Shown here: positions 8,873-17,206 of the stretch, in pieces | Layout: each line of letters starts with the position of its first letter | Numbering within the stretch: the stretch's first letter is position 1 | NCBI GenBank assembly: GCA_963725645.1 | Contig: CAVRZD010000006.1 | Span: 1,922,001 to 1,986,000 of the forward strand | Source of the DNA: JALYZC01 sp963725645 | Lineage (GTDB): Bacteria > Actinomycetota > Thermoleophilia > Solirubrobacterales > Solirubrobacteraceae | Reading direction: 5' to 3' | DNA: 64,000 bases | Notes under the pieces: model-generated | Database searches by the model: none | Seen by the model: the letters and a program-made list of their open reading frames with translations, nothing else | Told to the model about the DNA's origin: nothing | Position numbers and translations under genes: made by a program

Positions 8873-10903
8873 TCAGTCGTCCGGGCCGGGCACCCCGGCG
8901 GGCGGCGCCACCGCGCTGAGGCGCTCAGCCGGGACCGGCGGGTGCGCCTTGATCTCGTCGCTCAGGAGCTCGACGAGCGCGGGGTCGAATTGGGAGCCGG
9001 CGTAGGCGCGCAGCTCGTCCACCGCCTGGTCCGGTGTCATCGGCGGGCGGTACGGGCGGCTGGACACCAGCGCGTCGTAGGCGTCGCAGACGGCGATGAG
9101 GCGCGAGGCGACGGGGATCTCCTCGCCCGCAAGTCCGTCCGGGTAGCCGCCGCCGTCGAAGCGCTCGTGGGTGCTGCGCACGATCCGGGCCGCGCGCTGC
9201 AGCGACGGCGCCGCGCTCAGGATCCGCTCCCCCACGAGCGGATGGCGAAGGATGAAGTCGCGCTCCTCGGGCTCCAGCTCGCCCGGCTTGTTGAGCACGT
9301 CGTCGGGGATCGCCGCCTTGCCGATGTCGTGCAGCTGGGCGGCGCTCACGATGTCCTCCGCCTCGTCGGCGTCGAGGTCCAGGCGCCGCGCCAGGCGATC
9401 GGCCAACTCAGCCACCGTGCCGACGTGGTCGGCGAGCCTCGGCGTGCGCTCGCGCAGGACGGACAGCAGCACGTCGCGGGCCTGCGACGCGGCGGACGCG
9501 CGGCCGTGGGCCTTCTGCGCGTACAGCCGCTGGTCGGCGATCCGCAGCGCTTCACTGGGGTCGAGCGCCTCGTCGGGAATGACGACCTCACCGAAGGCGG
9601 CGCCGATCACGAAGCCGTCGCCCCGCTCGAGCAGGGCCGTCGCCATGGCCGCGGCCTGCGCGTGCGGCTCGCCGCGGCCGCGGTCGAGCAGGACGCAGAA
9701 CTCGTCGCCGCCGAGCCGGTAGGCGTGCCCGCTACGGACGGCCGCACGCGCGAGCGCGCCGCCGATGCGCGTCAGCAGCGCGTCGCCCGCGGGATGCCCG
9801 AACGTGTCGTTGTAGTGCTTGAAGCCGTTGAGGTCGTAGATCGCGAGCAGCTTGGGCCGCGGGGAAAGGCGGTGCGGGTCGCACGCCCGCTCGAGGTCGA
9901 TCAGCAGCGCCCGGCGGTTGGCCAGGCCGGTGAGCGGGTCGGTCAGCGCCTCCTCGCGGCTGGTGACGAGCATGCCCACGTTCTCGCGGAACGCCATCAC
10001 GAGGCGCGCGACGACGAGGACGAGCGTGAGCGCCGCGAGCGCCGTCGACAGCGCGCTGATGGGACCGGCGTTCCCGTACACCAGCAGGGCGATGGCCGCG
10101 AGCGCGAAGACCGTCGGCAGCGCGATCAGACGCAGCCCGCCCTCCGCGACGGGGCGCAGCGGACGCGGCTCGCGCCAGGCGGCGTAGGCGAGCAGCAGCG
10201 TCGCCGCCGGCCACAGCGAGTCGAGCAGCGTGCCCTCGACGTAGGAGCCCTCGGCGGCCTGCACGAGGAAGATCGCGTCCGCGATCCCGCCGATCACGAA
10301 CGACGCCGCGATGAACCCCAGCGTGCGGCCGGGCCGCCAACCGGTGGCGGCCACCAGCCCCACCACGATCGCCAGGATCAGCAGGTCGGCGAGCGGATAC
10401 GCGAGATTGACGGCGATCGCCGCCGCGCTCCCCTCGGTGCTCGCCAGGACCGGATCGAACACGAGCGCGGAGCCGATCGCGGCGATCGCGAGCGCCCCGA
10501 TCGCTCCGTCGAACCACAGCGAGCGCCGGAAGCCCGATATGCGGCTGCGCGCGAGCAGGACCAGCCCGACGTAGGCGAGCGGATAGAACGCCAGATACAG
10601 GTAGTCGGCCGGCGAGGGGAACGGCGGGCTGTCCATGCCGGCGAAGGCGACCGAGTAGTAGATGTCGCCCGCCGCCCAGCAGGCGAGCCCCGCGCCGAAG
10701 CACAGCCACGCGGCCCGCTCGGTCCGCAGCGTGAGCGCTCGCCACACGACGAGCGCGGCCGCCAGGACCTCGATGCCGTCGTAGACCCAGTCGTTGACGA
10801 ACGAGGACGTGCCGCCGCCTCCGAACCCGACCGCGGCGTGGGCGACGTGCGCCGCGAGACCGCAGGCGGCCAGCACGAACACCACCCGGGTCGAGCGTCG
10901 CAT
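8873..10903 (-). CDS. Membrane GGDEF and HD-GYP cyclic di-GMP signalling protein
   Basis: This 676-residue protein combines a membrane region of roughly eight hydrophobic segments (residues 5-310), a diguanylate cyclase domain (DPLTGLANRR, then RLGGDEFCV near residue 397) and an HD-GYP phosphodiesterase domain (HDIGKAAIPDDVLNKPGELEPEE near 524, GGGYPDGL near 585). GGDEF and HD-GYP residues are intact, so both synthesis and hydrolysis of cyclic di-GMP are possible. The inhibitory RxxD site upstream of GGDEF is absent. The neighbourhood of type IV pilus genes and cyclic di-GMP riboswitches suggests it sets the signal for pilin expression; that link is inference. A GCCGATACC box sits just upstream of the ATG. 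Confidence 0.93.
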   Translation of the reverse strand: MRRSTRVVFVLAACGLAAHVAHAAVGFGGGGTSSFVNDWVYDGIEVLAAALVVWRALTLRTERAAWLCFGAGLACWAAGDIYYSVAFAGMDSPPFPSPADYLYLAFYPLAYVGLVLLARSRISGFRRSLWFDGAIGALAIAAIGSALVFDPVLASTEGSAAAIAVNLAYPLADLLILAIVVGLVAATGWRPGRTLGFIAASFVIGGIADAIFLVQAAEGSYVEGTLLDSLWPAATLLLAYAAWREPRPLRPVAEGGLRLIALPTVFALAAIALLVYGNAGPISALSTALAALTLVLVVARLVMAFRENVGMLVTSREEALTDPLTGLANRRALLIDLERACDPHRLSPRPKLLAIYDLNGFKHYNDTFGHPAGDALLTRIGGALARAAVRSGHAYRLGGDEFCVLLDRGRGEPHAQAAAMATALLERGDGFVIGAAFGEVVIPDEALDPSEALRIADQRLYAQKAHGRASAASQARDVLLSVLRERTPRLADHVGTVAELADRLARRLDLDADEAEDIVSAAQLHDIGKAAIPDDVLNKPGELEPEERDFILRHPLVGERILSAAPSLQRAARIVRSTHERFDGGGYPDGLAGEEIPVASRLIAVCDAYDALVSSRPYRPPMTPDQAVDELRAYAGSQFDPALVELLSDEIKAHPPVPAERLSAVAPPAGVPGPDD

Positions 10904-10956
10904 ACCCGTGGTATCGGCAGGAGGCGCGGTTTCCAGAAGGTGCGATCCGACAACCT

Positions 10957-12102
10957 TCAACCGGCCGATGCCGCCGCGGGCAGCCGCGCGGTCACCGTCG
11001 TGCCCGTGCGCGGCGCGCTGTCGATGTCGAGCCGGCCGCCGGCCAGCTCCACCCGTTCGGCGCACGACGCGAGCCCGATGTGCCCGGCCCGCACCGCCGC
11101 GGCGTGGCTTCCGGGTGGCATGCCGCGTCCATCGTCGGCCACGCGCAGCACCACGTCGCCTTCGTCCAGCCCCACGCTCACCTCGATGCGGTCGGCGCGC
11201 GCGTGGCGGCTGGCGTTGCCCACCAGCTCGCGCGCGAGCTCGAACAGGAGGCGGTCGTGCGCTCCCTCCGCGTCGTGGCGCACGTCGAGCACGATGTCCG
11301 CCTCCGTGCGCTCGCGGTACTCGGCGCACAGGCGCTCGAGCGCCACGGTGAGGCCCGCCGCCTCGAGCACGATCGGATGCAGCTCCTGGACGATGGAGCG
11401 CAGCTGGCGCAGCGCGTCGGAGATCGCCTGCCGGGCGCGGCGAAGCCGCTCGGGGTCGCCGTCGCCGAGCATGGACGCGTCGACGTCGTAGCCCGCCGTG
11501 ACCACGCTCTGCATGGCGCCGTCGTGCAGCGCCTCGGCGAGGCGCTTGCGCTCCCGCTCCTCGGTCGCGACGATCTCCGTCACCAGGCGGCCACGCACCT
11601 CGGCGAGCTCGGTCACCCGGTCCCGCGACCGCACGCGCGCCACCGCCAGCGCGACGATGTCGGCGATGCGGCCCACGCGGTCGATGTCGGCGGTGCCGAA
11701 GGCCGCCACGCGCGGGCTGTGGACCGCGAGGACCCCGTATGGCGCCTCGACGCCGGCGATCGCGCAACTCACCCCGCTACTCACCTTCCTCCCGCGGTGG
11801 GCCTCGGCCACCTCGAATCGACCCTCGGCGGCCGCGTCGTCGACCACGACCGGACCGTCCACTCCGAGCGTGAAGCCGGCCTGCGAGGCCGCGCCCGCGG
11901 GCAGGTCGTGGCTGGCGCGATCGCCCCTCCCCCACCCCCGCGACGCGCGCACGGTGAGGGTCTCGCCGTCCGGGCTCAGCTCGAGGACGTGGGCGAGCGG
12001 AGCGTGGACACCCCTGGCCGTTTCGCGCAGCGCCGCCTGCAGGATCGTCCGCTCGTCGCTCGCCAGCGCGAGCTGGGCGAGCCGCGCGAGAGCATCCGGC
12101 AT
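10957..12102 (-). CDS. GAF-containing NarL-type sensor histidine kinase
   Basis: This 381-residue kinase has no obvious membrane segment. Residues about 10-155 look like a GAF sensory domain, followed by a short coiled coil and a HisKA_3 dimerisation domain with EERERKRLAEALHDG, phosphoacceptor His193. The ATPase domain shows ELVGNASRHARAD (N box), VADDGRGMPPG (G1) and a C-terminal G2-like GTTVTARLP. It lies seven bases downstream of the stop of the response regulator gene and forms a pair with it. The signal sensed is unknown. Confidence 0.9.
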   Translation of the reverse strand: MPDALARLAQLALASDERTILQAALRETARGVHAPLAHVLELSPDGETLTVRASRGWGRGDRASHDLPAGAASQAGFTLGVDGPVVVDDAAAEGRFEVAEAHRGRKVSSGVSCAIAGVEAPYGVLAVHSPRVAAFGTADIDRVGRIADIVALAVARVRSRDRVTELAEVRGRLVTEIVATEERERKRLAEALHDGAMQSVVTAGYDVDASMLGDGDPERLRRARQAISDALRQLRSIVQELHPIVLEAAGLTVALERLCAEYRERTEADIVLDVRHDAEGAHDRLLFELARELVGNASRHARADRIEVSVGLDEGDVVLRVADDGRGMPPGSHAAAVRAGHIGLASCAERVELAGGRLDIDSAPRTGTTVTARLPAAASAG

Positions 12103-12109
12103 GTCGGCG

Positions 12110-12751
12110 CTACTCCAGCAGCCGCTGGCGCATCGCCTCGGCGACCGCCGCGGCGCGATCCGAGACGCCGAGCTTCTCGTAGAGGTGCTGGAGGTGGGTC
12201 CGCACGGTCGTCGGGCTGAGGTAGAGCTGCTCGGCGATCTGCGGCGCCGAGCACCCGTCGGCCGTCAGGCGCAGGATCTCGCGCTCGCGCGGAGTCAGGG
12301 CCGGGCGCTCGTCCTCCGCCCGCATGCGGATCTCGCGTGCGACGCCCGCCTGCACCTCGGGATCGAGCACGGTCTCGCCGCGCGCCACCGCGAGGATCGC
12401 CTCGCAGATGTGCTCGCCGGTCGAGTCCTTGGACAGGTAGCCGGCGGCCCCCGCCCCGAGCGCGCGGTACGCGAGCGCGCTGTCCACGAACGCCGACAGC
12501 AGCAGGACGCGGGTCGGCAGCTCGTCGCGAGTGACGGCATCGACGACCTCCATGCCGTCGAGCTCGGGCATCTTCATGTCCAGGACCGCGACCTCGGGCG
12601 TCGTCCCCCGGATCGTCGAGAGCGCCTCGCGCCCGCTCGCCACCTTCGCGAGAAGCTCGAGCTCGGGCCGCTGGTCGATCGTGTCCGCGAGCGCCTCGCG
12701 GAACAGCGGGTGGTCATCGGCGACCAGCACACGCACCCTCGCCCCACTCAT
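12110..12751 (-). CDS. NarL/LuxR-family response regulator
   Basis: A 213-residue two-component response regulator. The receiver domain shows the acidic pair (ADDHPLF), the phosphoacceptor Asp58 in LDMKMPELDG, and the conserved Lys in YLSKDST. The C-terminal LuxR helix-turn-helix begins LTPREREILRLTADGCSAPQIAEQLYLSPTTVRTH. It is transcribed together with the histidine kinase gene that follows it. The target promoters cannot be told from the sequence. Confidence 0.93.
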   Translation of the reverse strand: MSGARVRVLVADDHPLFREALADTIDQRPELELLAKVASGREALSTIRGTTPEVAVLDMKMPELDGMEVVDAVTRDELPTRVLLLSAFVDSALAYRALGAGAAGYLSKDSTGEHICEAILAVARGETVLDPEVQAGVAREIRMRAEDERPALTPREREILRLTADGCSAPQIAEQLYLSPTTVRTHLQHLYEKLGVSDRAAAVAEAMRQRLLE

Positions 12752-12792
12752 GGCGACATGATGACCGCCTGGGCGGTCGATGGGAAGGGGTC

Positions 12793-13500
12793 CTACCCGT
12801 GGACGACCTTGAGGACGTCGAGCTCGTACTGCGCGGCGCCGGTGTCGCCGTTGAGGTCCAGGAACTCGGTGTCGCCGGCCTTCATCAGCAGCGTCTGGCA
12901 GACGCTGGCCGACGGCTTGCAGGTGCCATCGCCCTGCGGCGTCCCGTCGGAGGAAACGAGGAACGCGGCGGTCTTGCCGTCCTTGAGCAGCCCGAGATAG
13001 ATCAGGATCGGGTTCGAGGCCGACGGCAGCGCCGTGAGCGGGGCGAGCTCGTAGGTCTTGAGCGATGTGCCGGCGGTGCCGAAGCGCAGCTTGATCTTGG
13101 TGGAGCCGCTGGCCGGCGGCTTGCTCGACCCGCCGCCGCCGCTGCTGCTGCTGCCGCCCGTGCTGCCGCTGCCCGACGAGCCCGTGGACGAGCTGGTCTG
13201 CGACGGCTGCACCTGCGCGGTGACCGACGCCGGCGGCTTGGGCACGTGCTGCTGGCGGAAGGGGTCCTTGAGCGGCGCGCCGCTGAGCGCGTCGTGGAAG
13301 CCGTCGGCCTCGAGCGACACCGGAGTGCCGGGAAGCACGGGCGGCGTCGAGGGCTGGCGCGCGGTGGCCACGGTGGCGACGTGGGGCTCGGACTTCTTCA
13401 GCGCGACCGGGATCGCGACGGCTGCGACGAGCAGCACGACCGCCACCGGCCAGAGCCGCTTGTCGACGAGGTCCTGGAGAAGGTTGCGGGCGAAGCTCAC
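12793..13500 (-). CDS. Membrane-anchored protein in PilP position of pilMNO operon
   Basis: I recognise no family here. The 235-residue protein has a short cytoplasmic N-terminus, one membrane segment (WPVAVVLLVAAVAIPVAL, about residues 17-34), a segment DALSGAPLKDPFRQ that resembles the PilP-type motif before the beta domain, a Ser/Gly-rich linker near 100-130, and a C-terminal region with two cysteines (TCKPSASVC). It is the last gene of pilM-pilN-pilO and its ATG overlaps the pilO stop as ATGA. By position and topology it may take the PilP role of bridging the inner-membrane subcomplex. Confidence 0.75.
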   Translation of the reverse strand: MSFARNLLQDLVDKRLWPVAVVLLVAAVAIPVALKKSEPHVATVATARQPSTPPVLPGTPVSLEADGFHDALSGAPLKDPFRQQHVPKPPASVTAQVQPSQTSSSTGSSGSGSTGGSSSSGGGGSSKPPASGSTKIKLRFGTAGTSLKTYELAPLTALPSASNPILIYLGLLKDGKTAAFLVSSDGTPQGDGTCKPSASVCQTLLMKAGDTEFLDLNGDTGAAQYELDVLKVVHG

Positions 13501-14402
13501 GGCGTGCTCCCGGCCGCCGCGGTGGGCGGGGTCGACGACGCCGAGGCGCCGGTGGTCGAGACGGACTTGGCGCTCCCGCCGGTCGCCGGGCCCGACGGCG
13601 TAGCGCCGTTCGTCGTGCCTTCGTCCTGCGGCACGAGGAACGCGGTCGCCGCGACCTGCGCCTTCATGTGCGGGAAGCCCTGCGGCGAGGCGCTCAACGA
13701 GATGCCGTCGACCATCAGCAGCCGGCCGCGGACGTCGACGGCGACCTTGCGCACGCCGACCAGGTTGTTGAGCGAGCCGAAGAAGTCGGAGAGGTGGAAG
13801 AAGCTGCCCTCGAAGGTGAACGAGAAGGGCATGGTGGGCAGCCCGGCGGGCCCGACCGACGCGCCCGGCGGCAGGTTCGCGGTCGTGGCCTGCGCGGCCG
13901 ATGCGGACGCGGGCGCGGCGCTCGAGGCGGGGGTGGCGGCGGAGCCGCTCGCGCCCTTGGCGCCGCCGGCGGCGCTCGAGCCGTTCGACCCGCTGGAGCC
14001 GCTGGAGCCGCCCTTGCCCTGCCCGGCGGCGTTCGACGTGCTCGGCGGCGTGGGGGGCGTCGCCGCCGAGGCGCTGGCGGTCAGCTTGATCTCACGAAAG
14101 TCGACGTCCGTTGCCTTCGACGTGCTCGCGAGCTGGTAGACGAGCGACGGCATATCGTCGTCGGCCGGGACGGCCTTGCCGAGCCGCGCGACGGTCGCGT
14201 AGTTGGCGGCGTACTGCGCGCGGGCGGCGCGCGACGCGTTGGCGTCGACGACGGCGGCGTCGCGGCGCTGCTTGGCCGAGGCGACCTGCGAGTCGAGCTT
14301 CGTCGCCTCGTCGCGCTTGGGCGCCAGGATCAGGAACCAATAACCGGCCAGCAGCGCGGCGGCGGCCACGACGGCGATCACGATGCGGTCGCGCGTGGTC
14401 AC
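13497..14402 (-). CDS. pilO: Type IV pilus assembly protein PilO-like
   Basis: A 301-residue bitopic protein with an N-terminal membrane helix (IVIAVVAAAALLAGYWFLIL), a coiled-coil stretch after it (KRDEATKLDSQVASAKQRRDAA), a long Ala/Ser/Gly-rich insert near 115-170 and a C-terminal ferredoxin-like fold with FSFTFEGSFFHLSDFFGSLNNLV, typical of PilO. PilO pairs with PilN to form the periplasmic or extracytoplasmic alignment complex. The GTG start overlaps the pilN stop (GTGA). The low-complexity insert is longer than in Gram-negative PilO. Confidence 0.88.
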   Translation of the reverse strand: MTTRDRIVIAVVAAAALLAGYWFLILAPKRDEATKLDSQVASAKQRRDAAVVDANASRAARAQYAANYATVARLGKAVPADDDMPSLVYQLASTSKATDVDFREIKLTASASAATPPTPPSTSNAAGQGKGGSSGSSGSNGSSAAGGAKGASGSAATPASSAAPASASAAQATTANLPPGASVGPAGLPTMPFSFTFEGSFFHLSDFFGSLNNLVGVRKVAVDVRGRLLMVDGISLSASPQGFPHMKAQVAATAFLVPQDEGTTNGATPSGPATGGSAKSVSTTGASASSTPPTAAAGSTP

Positions 14403-15241
14403 TGGCTCGCTCCCCCGGTGGAGGCGGCGCGCGCCCCGGACTGTCCAGCGGTCTGCGGCGCGGTCCCGGAGCTCGGCGGCGTGCCGGCGCCCGTGCCGCT
14501 GCCGGTCGCGCCGGGCAACGTGGAGGCGGGCGGTGCGTCGAAGAAGATGACCAGCGAGAACTTGGGGAACTTGCGACTGCCGTGGCGACAGTCGTCCGAC
14601 CCGCCGCCGCCGGCCGCTGCGCCGGTGTCGGCGGATGCGGCGTTGCCGGCCACCGCGGACTCGCTCTTCGTCGAGGCGGCCAGGCTGACGCGCTGCACTC
14701 CCGTGATCAGGCGCAGGCGCGTCATGACGCGCGCGACCTCGGCCTGGTCCAGCGTGCAGCCGACCAGCTCGATCGCCGGCACCTGTAGGGCGCCGCGCAG
14801 CTGCCCGGTGTCGCCGCTGTCGGCCGCGCCGCCGCCGGTGCCGCCGAAGTTCACGCCCGGCTTCACGGTGGCGACCATCGTGGTCAGCCACACGTCGCTC
14901 GGGATCACGCGCGCCAGGTCGGTGAACGCACGCTGCCAGTCGAAGCGGCTGCGCGCCAACGCCTGGACGGTGAGCACGCGGTTGACGCGCATCTGGGCGA
15001 AGTCGCGGTACGGACGCAGCGCGGCGGCCTGGGCCGTCGCGACGTCGGCTTCCCTGTTCACCTTCGCGAGCTGCGCCTTGTTGTCGCTGATGGAGTTCGT
15101 GGTGAGGACCCACGCGGCCAGCGCGACGACGACGACCGCCAGGCCGCCGAGCAGCACGTACACCGCGCCGCCGGTCCGGCCGGCACCGCCGGCGCCGCCG
15201 CCGCGACGCTGCTCGGGCGGGATGAGGTTGACGGCCTTCAC
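14399..15241 (-). CDS. pilN: Type IV pilus assembly protein PilN-like
   Basis: A 280-residue PilN homologue. The N-terminus VKAVNLIPPEQRR is the conserved PilN peptide that docks in the groove of PilM. One membrane helix follows (VYVLLGGLAVVVVALAAWVL), then a coiled coil and a small globular domain containing RSRFDWQRAFTDLARVIPSDVWLTT. The C-terminal third is Gly/Ser/Thr-rich and contains a Cys pair (one in VGCTL, one in DDCRH). The GTG start overlaps the pilM stop (GTGA). Confidence 0.9.
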   Translation of the reverse strand: MKAVNLIPPEQRRGGGAGGAGRTGGAVYVLLGGLAVVVVALAAWVLTTNSISDNKAQLAKVNREADVATAQAAALRPYRDFAQMRVNRVLTVQALARSRFDWQRAFTDLARVIPSDVWLTTMVATVKPGVNFGGTGGGAADSGDTGQLRGALQVPAIELVGCTLDQAEVARVMTRLRLITGVQRVSLAASTKSESAVAGNAASADTGAAAGGGGSDDCRHGSRKFPKFSLVIFFDAPPASTLPGATGSGTGAGTPPSSGTAPQTAGQSGARAASTGGASQ

Positions 15242-16293
15242 GAGCGCTCCTCCACGGCGAGGCCCGCGGCCACGGTCAGACGGCCCGCCTCGCCGGTCGG
15301 CAGCGCGCCGGGGTTCGCCTCGGCGACGACGCCGGGCTCGACGGCCATGCCGAGGTCGGTCGCGAGCTGCTCGGTGAAGCCGGGGATCGCCTCGGCCGGG
15401 CCGGTCAGCACGGCACGGTCGACCGTCACCGTCGCCTCCTGGGCGCGGTAGTAGTCGATCGAGGTGCGGACGTCGTCGGCGATGCGCCGCACGCCGTCGG
15501 AGAGGACCGTGCGCGCCTCGGACACGATCTCGGGGTCGCCCTCGACCAGCTCGAGCGGGGCGGCGAGGCCGACGTGGCCGAGCCACATGCGCGCGTGCTC
15601 CAGCGTCAGCGCCCGGCGCTCGGCCAGCTGGGCCACCATGCCCTCCAGCCCGCCGGCGGCGACGCGGGTGAAGCGGCAGGCGGGCCCCTCGGCGATGGCC
15701 AGGTTCGTGAGCCCGCCGACGTTGACGTAGAGCACCGAGGCGGCCTCGGCCTGCGCGCCGGGGTCCAGCGCGCGGATCATGGCGAACGCACTGAGATCGA
15801 TGCCCTCCGGGCGAAGGCCTGCCTGGCGGACGGCGGACAGGAGGCGATCGACCATGTCGCGGCGCGCGGCAACGAGGATCACGCGGGTGCGCTCGCCCTC
15901 GCTCGTCTGGACGACGCCGAGCGTCTCGTAGTCGAGGACCGCGAGGTCGAGCGTCATCGGGATGTGCTCCTGCGCCTGGAAGCGCACGGCGGCGTCGAGC
16001 TCCTTGGCGTCGGCCAGCAGCGGCAGGTCGAGCGTGCGGACGACGATGCGCTGGTTGGCGACGCCGAGCCGGACGCGCTTGCCGAACTTGTTGCCGCTGA
16101 AGAAGGCCTTGAGCGCCTCGGCGAGCGCGTCGACGTCGGTCACCTCGCCGTCGCGCATGATGCCCGGGTCCAGCGGCGCCGTGGCGGCGTGCTCGACCTC
16201 GATCCGGCCGTTGGACCGGACCTGCGCAGCGGCGATATAGCTCGGCTCGATGTCGAGGCCGATCACGCTGCGTCGTGTGCGTGTGCTTGCCAT
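15238..16293 (-). CDS. pilM: Type IV pilus assembly ATPase PilM
   Basis: PilM is a cytoplasmic actin-like protein that binds the N-terminus of PilN. The 351-residue protein has IGLDIEPSYIAAAQV (phosphate 1 loop), LYVNVGGLTNLAI (phosphate 2 loop) and LTGPAEAIPGFTEQL (adenosine loop), all in the expected order, and a length normal for PilM. It is the first gene of the pilM-pilN-pilO-pilP-like operon. A sigma-28-like promoter with exact 17-base spacing lies about 45 bases upstream. Confidence 0.93.
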   Translation of the reverse strand: MASTRTRRSVIGLDIEPSYIAAAQVRSNGRIEVEHAATAPLDPGIMRDGEVTDVDALAEALKAFFSGNKFGKRVRLGVANQRIVVRTLDLPLLADAKELDAAVRFQAQEHIPMTLDLAVLDYETLGVVQTSEGERTRVILVAARRDMVDRLLSAVRQAGLRPEGIDLSAFAMIRALDPGAQAEAASVLYVNVGGLTNLAIAEGPACRFTRVAAGGLEGMVAQLAERRALTLEHARMWLGHVGLAAPLELVEGDPEIVSEARTVLSDGVRRIADDVRTSIDYYRAQEATVTVDRAVLTGPAEAIPGFTEQLATDLGMAVEPGVVAEANPGALPTGEAGRLTVAAGLAVEERS

Positions 16294-16335
16294 GTCCAGG
16301 ATGGAGGGCGATGTGGGCGGAGGCCCGCTCCGGTC

Positions 16336-16363
16336 TCATCGGCCTTTCGTCCACGAGGCTTGA
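16336..16363 (-). promoter_or_regulatory. Sigma-28-like promoter upstream of pilM
   Basis: On the minus strand TCAAG is followed, after exactly 17 bases, by CGATGA, inside GCCGATGA. The box ends about 43 bases before the pilM ATG. The same two-box arrangement and spacing occurs upstream of the pilin genes in this window, which is the main support. Confidence 0.65.
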
Positions 16364-16387
16364 GCCTCGGAAGGCCGTGTCAACGGG

Positions 16388-17137
16388 TTAGGTAAAGGTC
16401 GCCAGATACCAGTCGACCATCGCGGGGCCGGCGAACAGCCCGACGAGGCCGCCGAGGGCCATGAACGGCCCGAACGGAACAGCCGTCTTGCGGCCGGCGG
16501 CGGCGCCGACGCGGGCCATCACGACGAGCCCCGCGACGGTCCCGAAGATCAGCGCGGCGAGCAGCGCCGGCGCCACTGAGCGGCCGAGGTAGAGGCCCAT
16601 GACCGCCGCGAGCTTGACGTCCCCCATGCCCATCCCGCGCGGATACGCCAGCGCGGCGAGGAGGAAGAAGCCGCCCGCCGCGGCGCCGGCGATCAGGTGC
16701 TCGGGCAGCCTGCTCGGCTCCGCGATCGCAAGGATCGCCACGGCGACCAGGGCAAAGGGCGCCAGCAGCCGGTTGGGGATGATTCGGTGCTCGAGGTCGA
16801 TCACCGCGACGGGCACCAGCAACGTGACGAAGGCGAGTCCGAGGGCGATCGACGCGGTGCCGTCCTGCGTCAGCACGACCGCCACCCACAGCACGGCCAT
16901 CAGCGCCTCGACGAGCGGGTAACGCGCGGAGATGTGCGCGCCGCAGTCGCGGCAGTGACCGCGCAGGAGGAACCACGAGAGGACCGGGACGTTGTCGTAC
17001 GGCCGCACCTGGGCCCCGCATTCGGGGCAGCGAGAGCGCGGCTTGACCAGCGACTCCCTGCGCGGCATGCGGTAGGCCACGACGTTGGCGAACGAGCCGA
17101 GCGCGAGGCCTGCAACGGGTGCGAGTACGAATAGCAT
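16388..17137 (-). CDS. pilD: Type IV prepilin peptidase/N-methyltransferase
   Basis: This membrane aspartyl protease removes the leader of prepilins before the conserved Phe or equivalent and can methylate the new N-terminus. The 249-residue protein has the methyltransferase-side segment GSFANVVAYRMPRRES, a zinc ribbon (CPECG and CRDCG around YDNVPVLSWFLLRG) and the two catalytic Asp motifs AVIDLEHRIIPN and GMGMGDVKLAAVMG. I chose the ATG at 17137, which begins MLFVLAPVAGLALGSF; an upstream TTG would add 12 residues. It lies 70 bases downstream of the minor-pilin operon on the same strand. Confidence 0.93.
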   Translation of the reverse strand: MLFVLAPVAGLALGSFANVVAYRMPRRESLVKPRSRCPECGAQVRPYDNVPVLSWFLLRGHCRDCGAHISARYPLVEALMAVLWVAVVLTQDGTASIALGLAFVTLLVPVAVIDLEHRIIPNRLLAPFALVAVAILAIAEPSRLPEHLIAGAAAGGFFLLAALAYPRGMGMGDVKLAAVMGLYLGRSVAPALLAALIFGTVAGLVVMARVGAAAGRKTAVPFGPFMALGGLVGLFAGPAMVDWYLATFT

Positions 17138-17206
17138 GGGGCTATCGGCTATGTCGGCAGCCGCGCAGAACAAGTTGAACGGCGCCGACGCTAGCGCGGC
17201 GCCCGG

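Noticed and set aside
10911..10938. Possible sigma-28-like promoter of the GGDEF/HD-GYP gene
   Set aside because: The -10 box GCCGATACC is good but the sequence 17 bases upstream is TTCTG, too far from TCAAG; kept only as a remark.
17142..17149. GCCGATAG box just upstream of the prepilin peptidase
   Set aside because: There is no TCAAG-like box 17 bases upstream and the start of transcription would fall inside the start codon, so I do not count it as a member of the promoter set.
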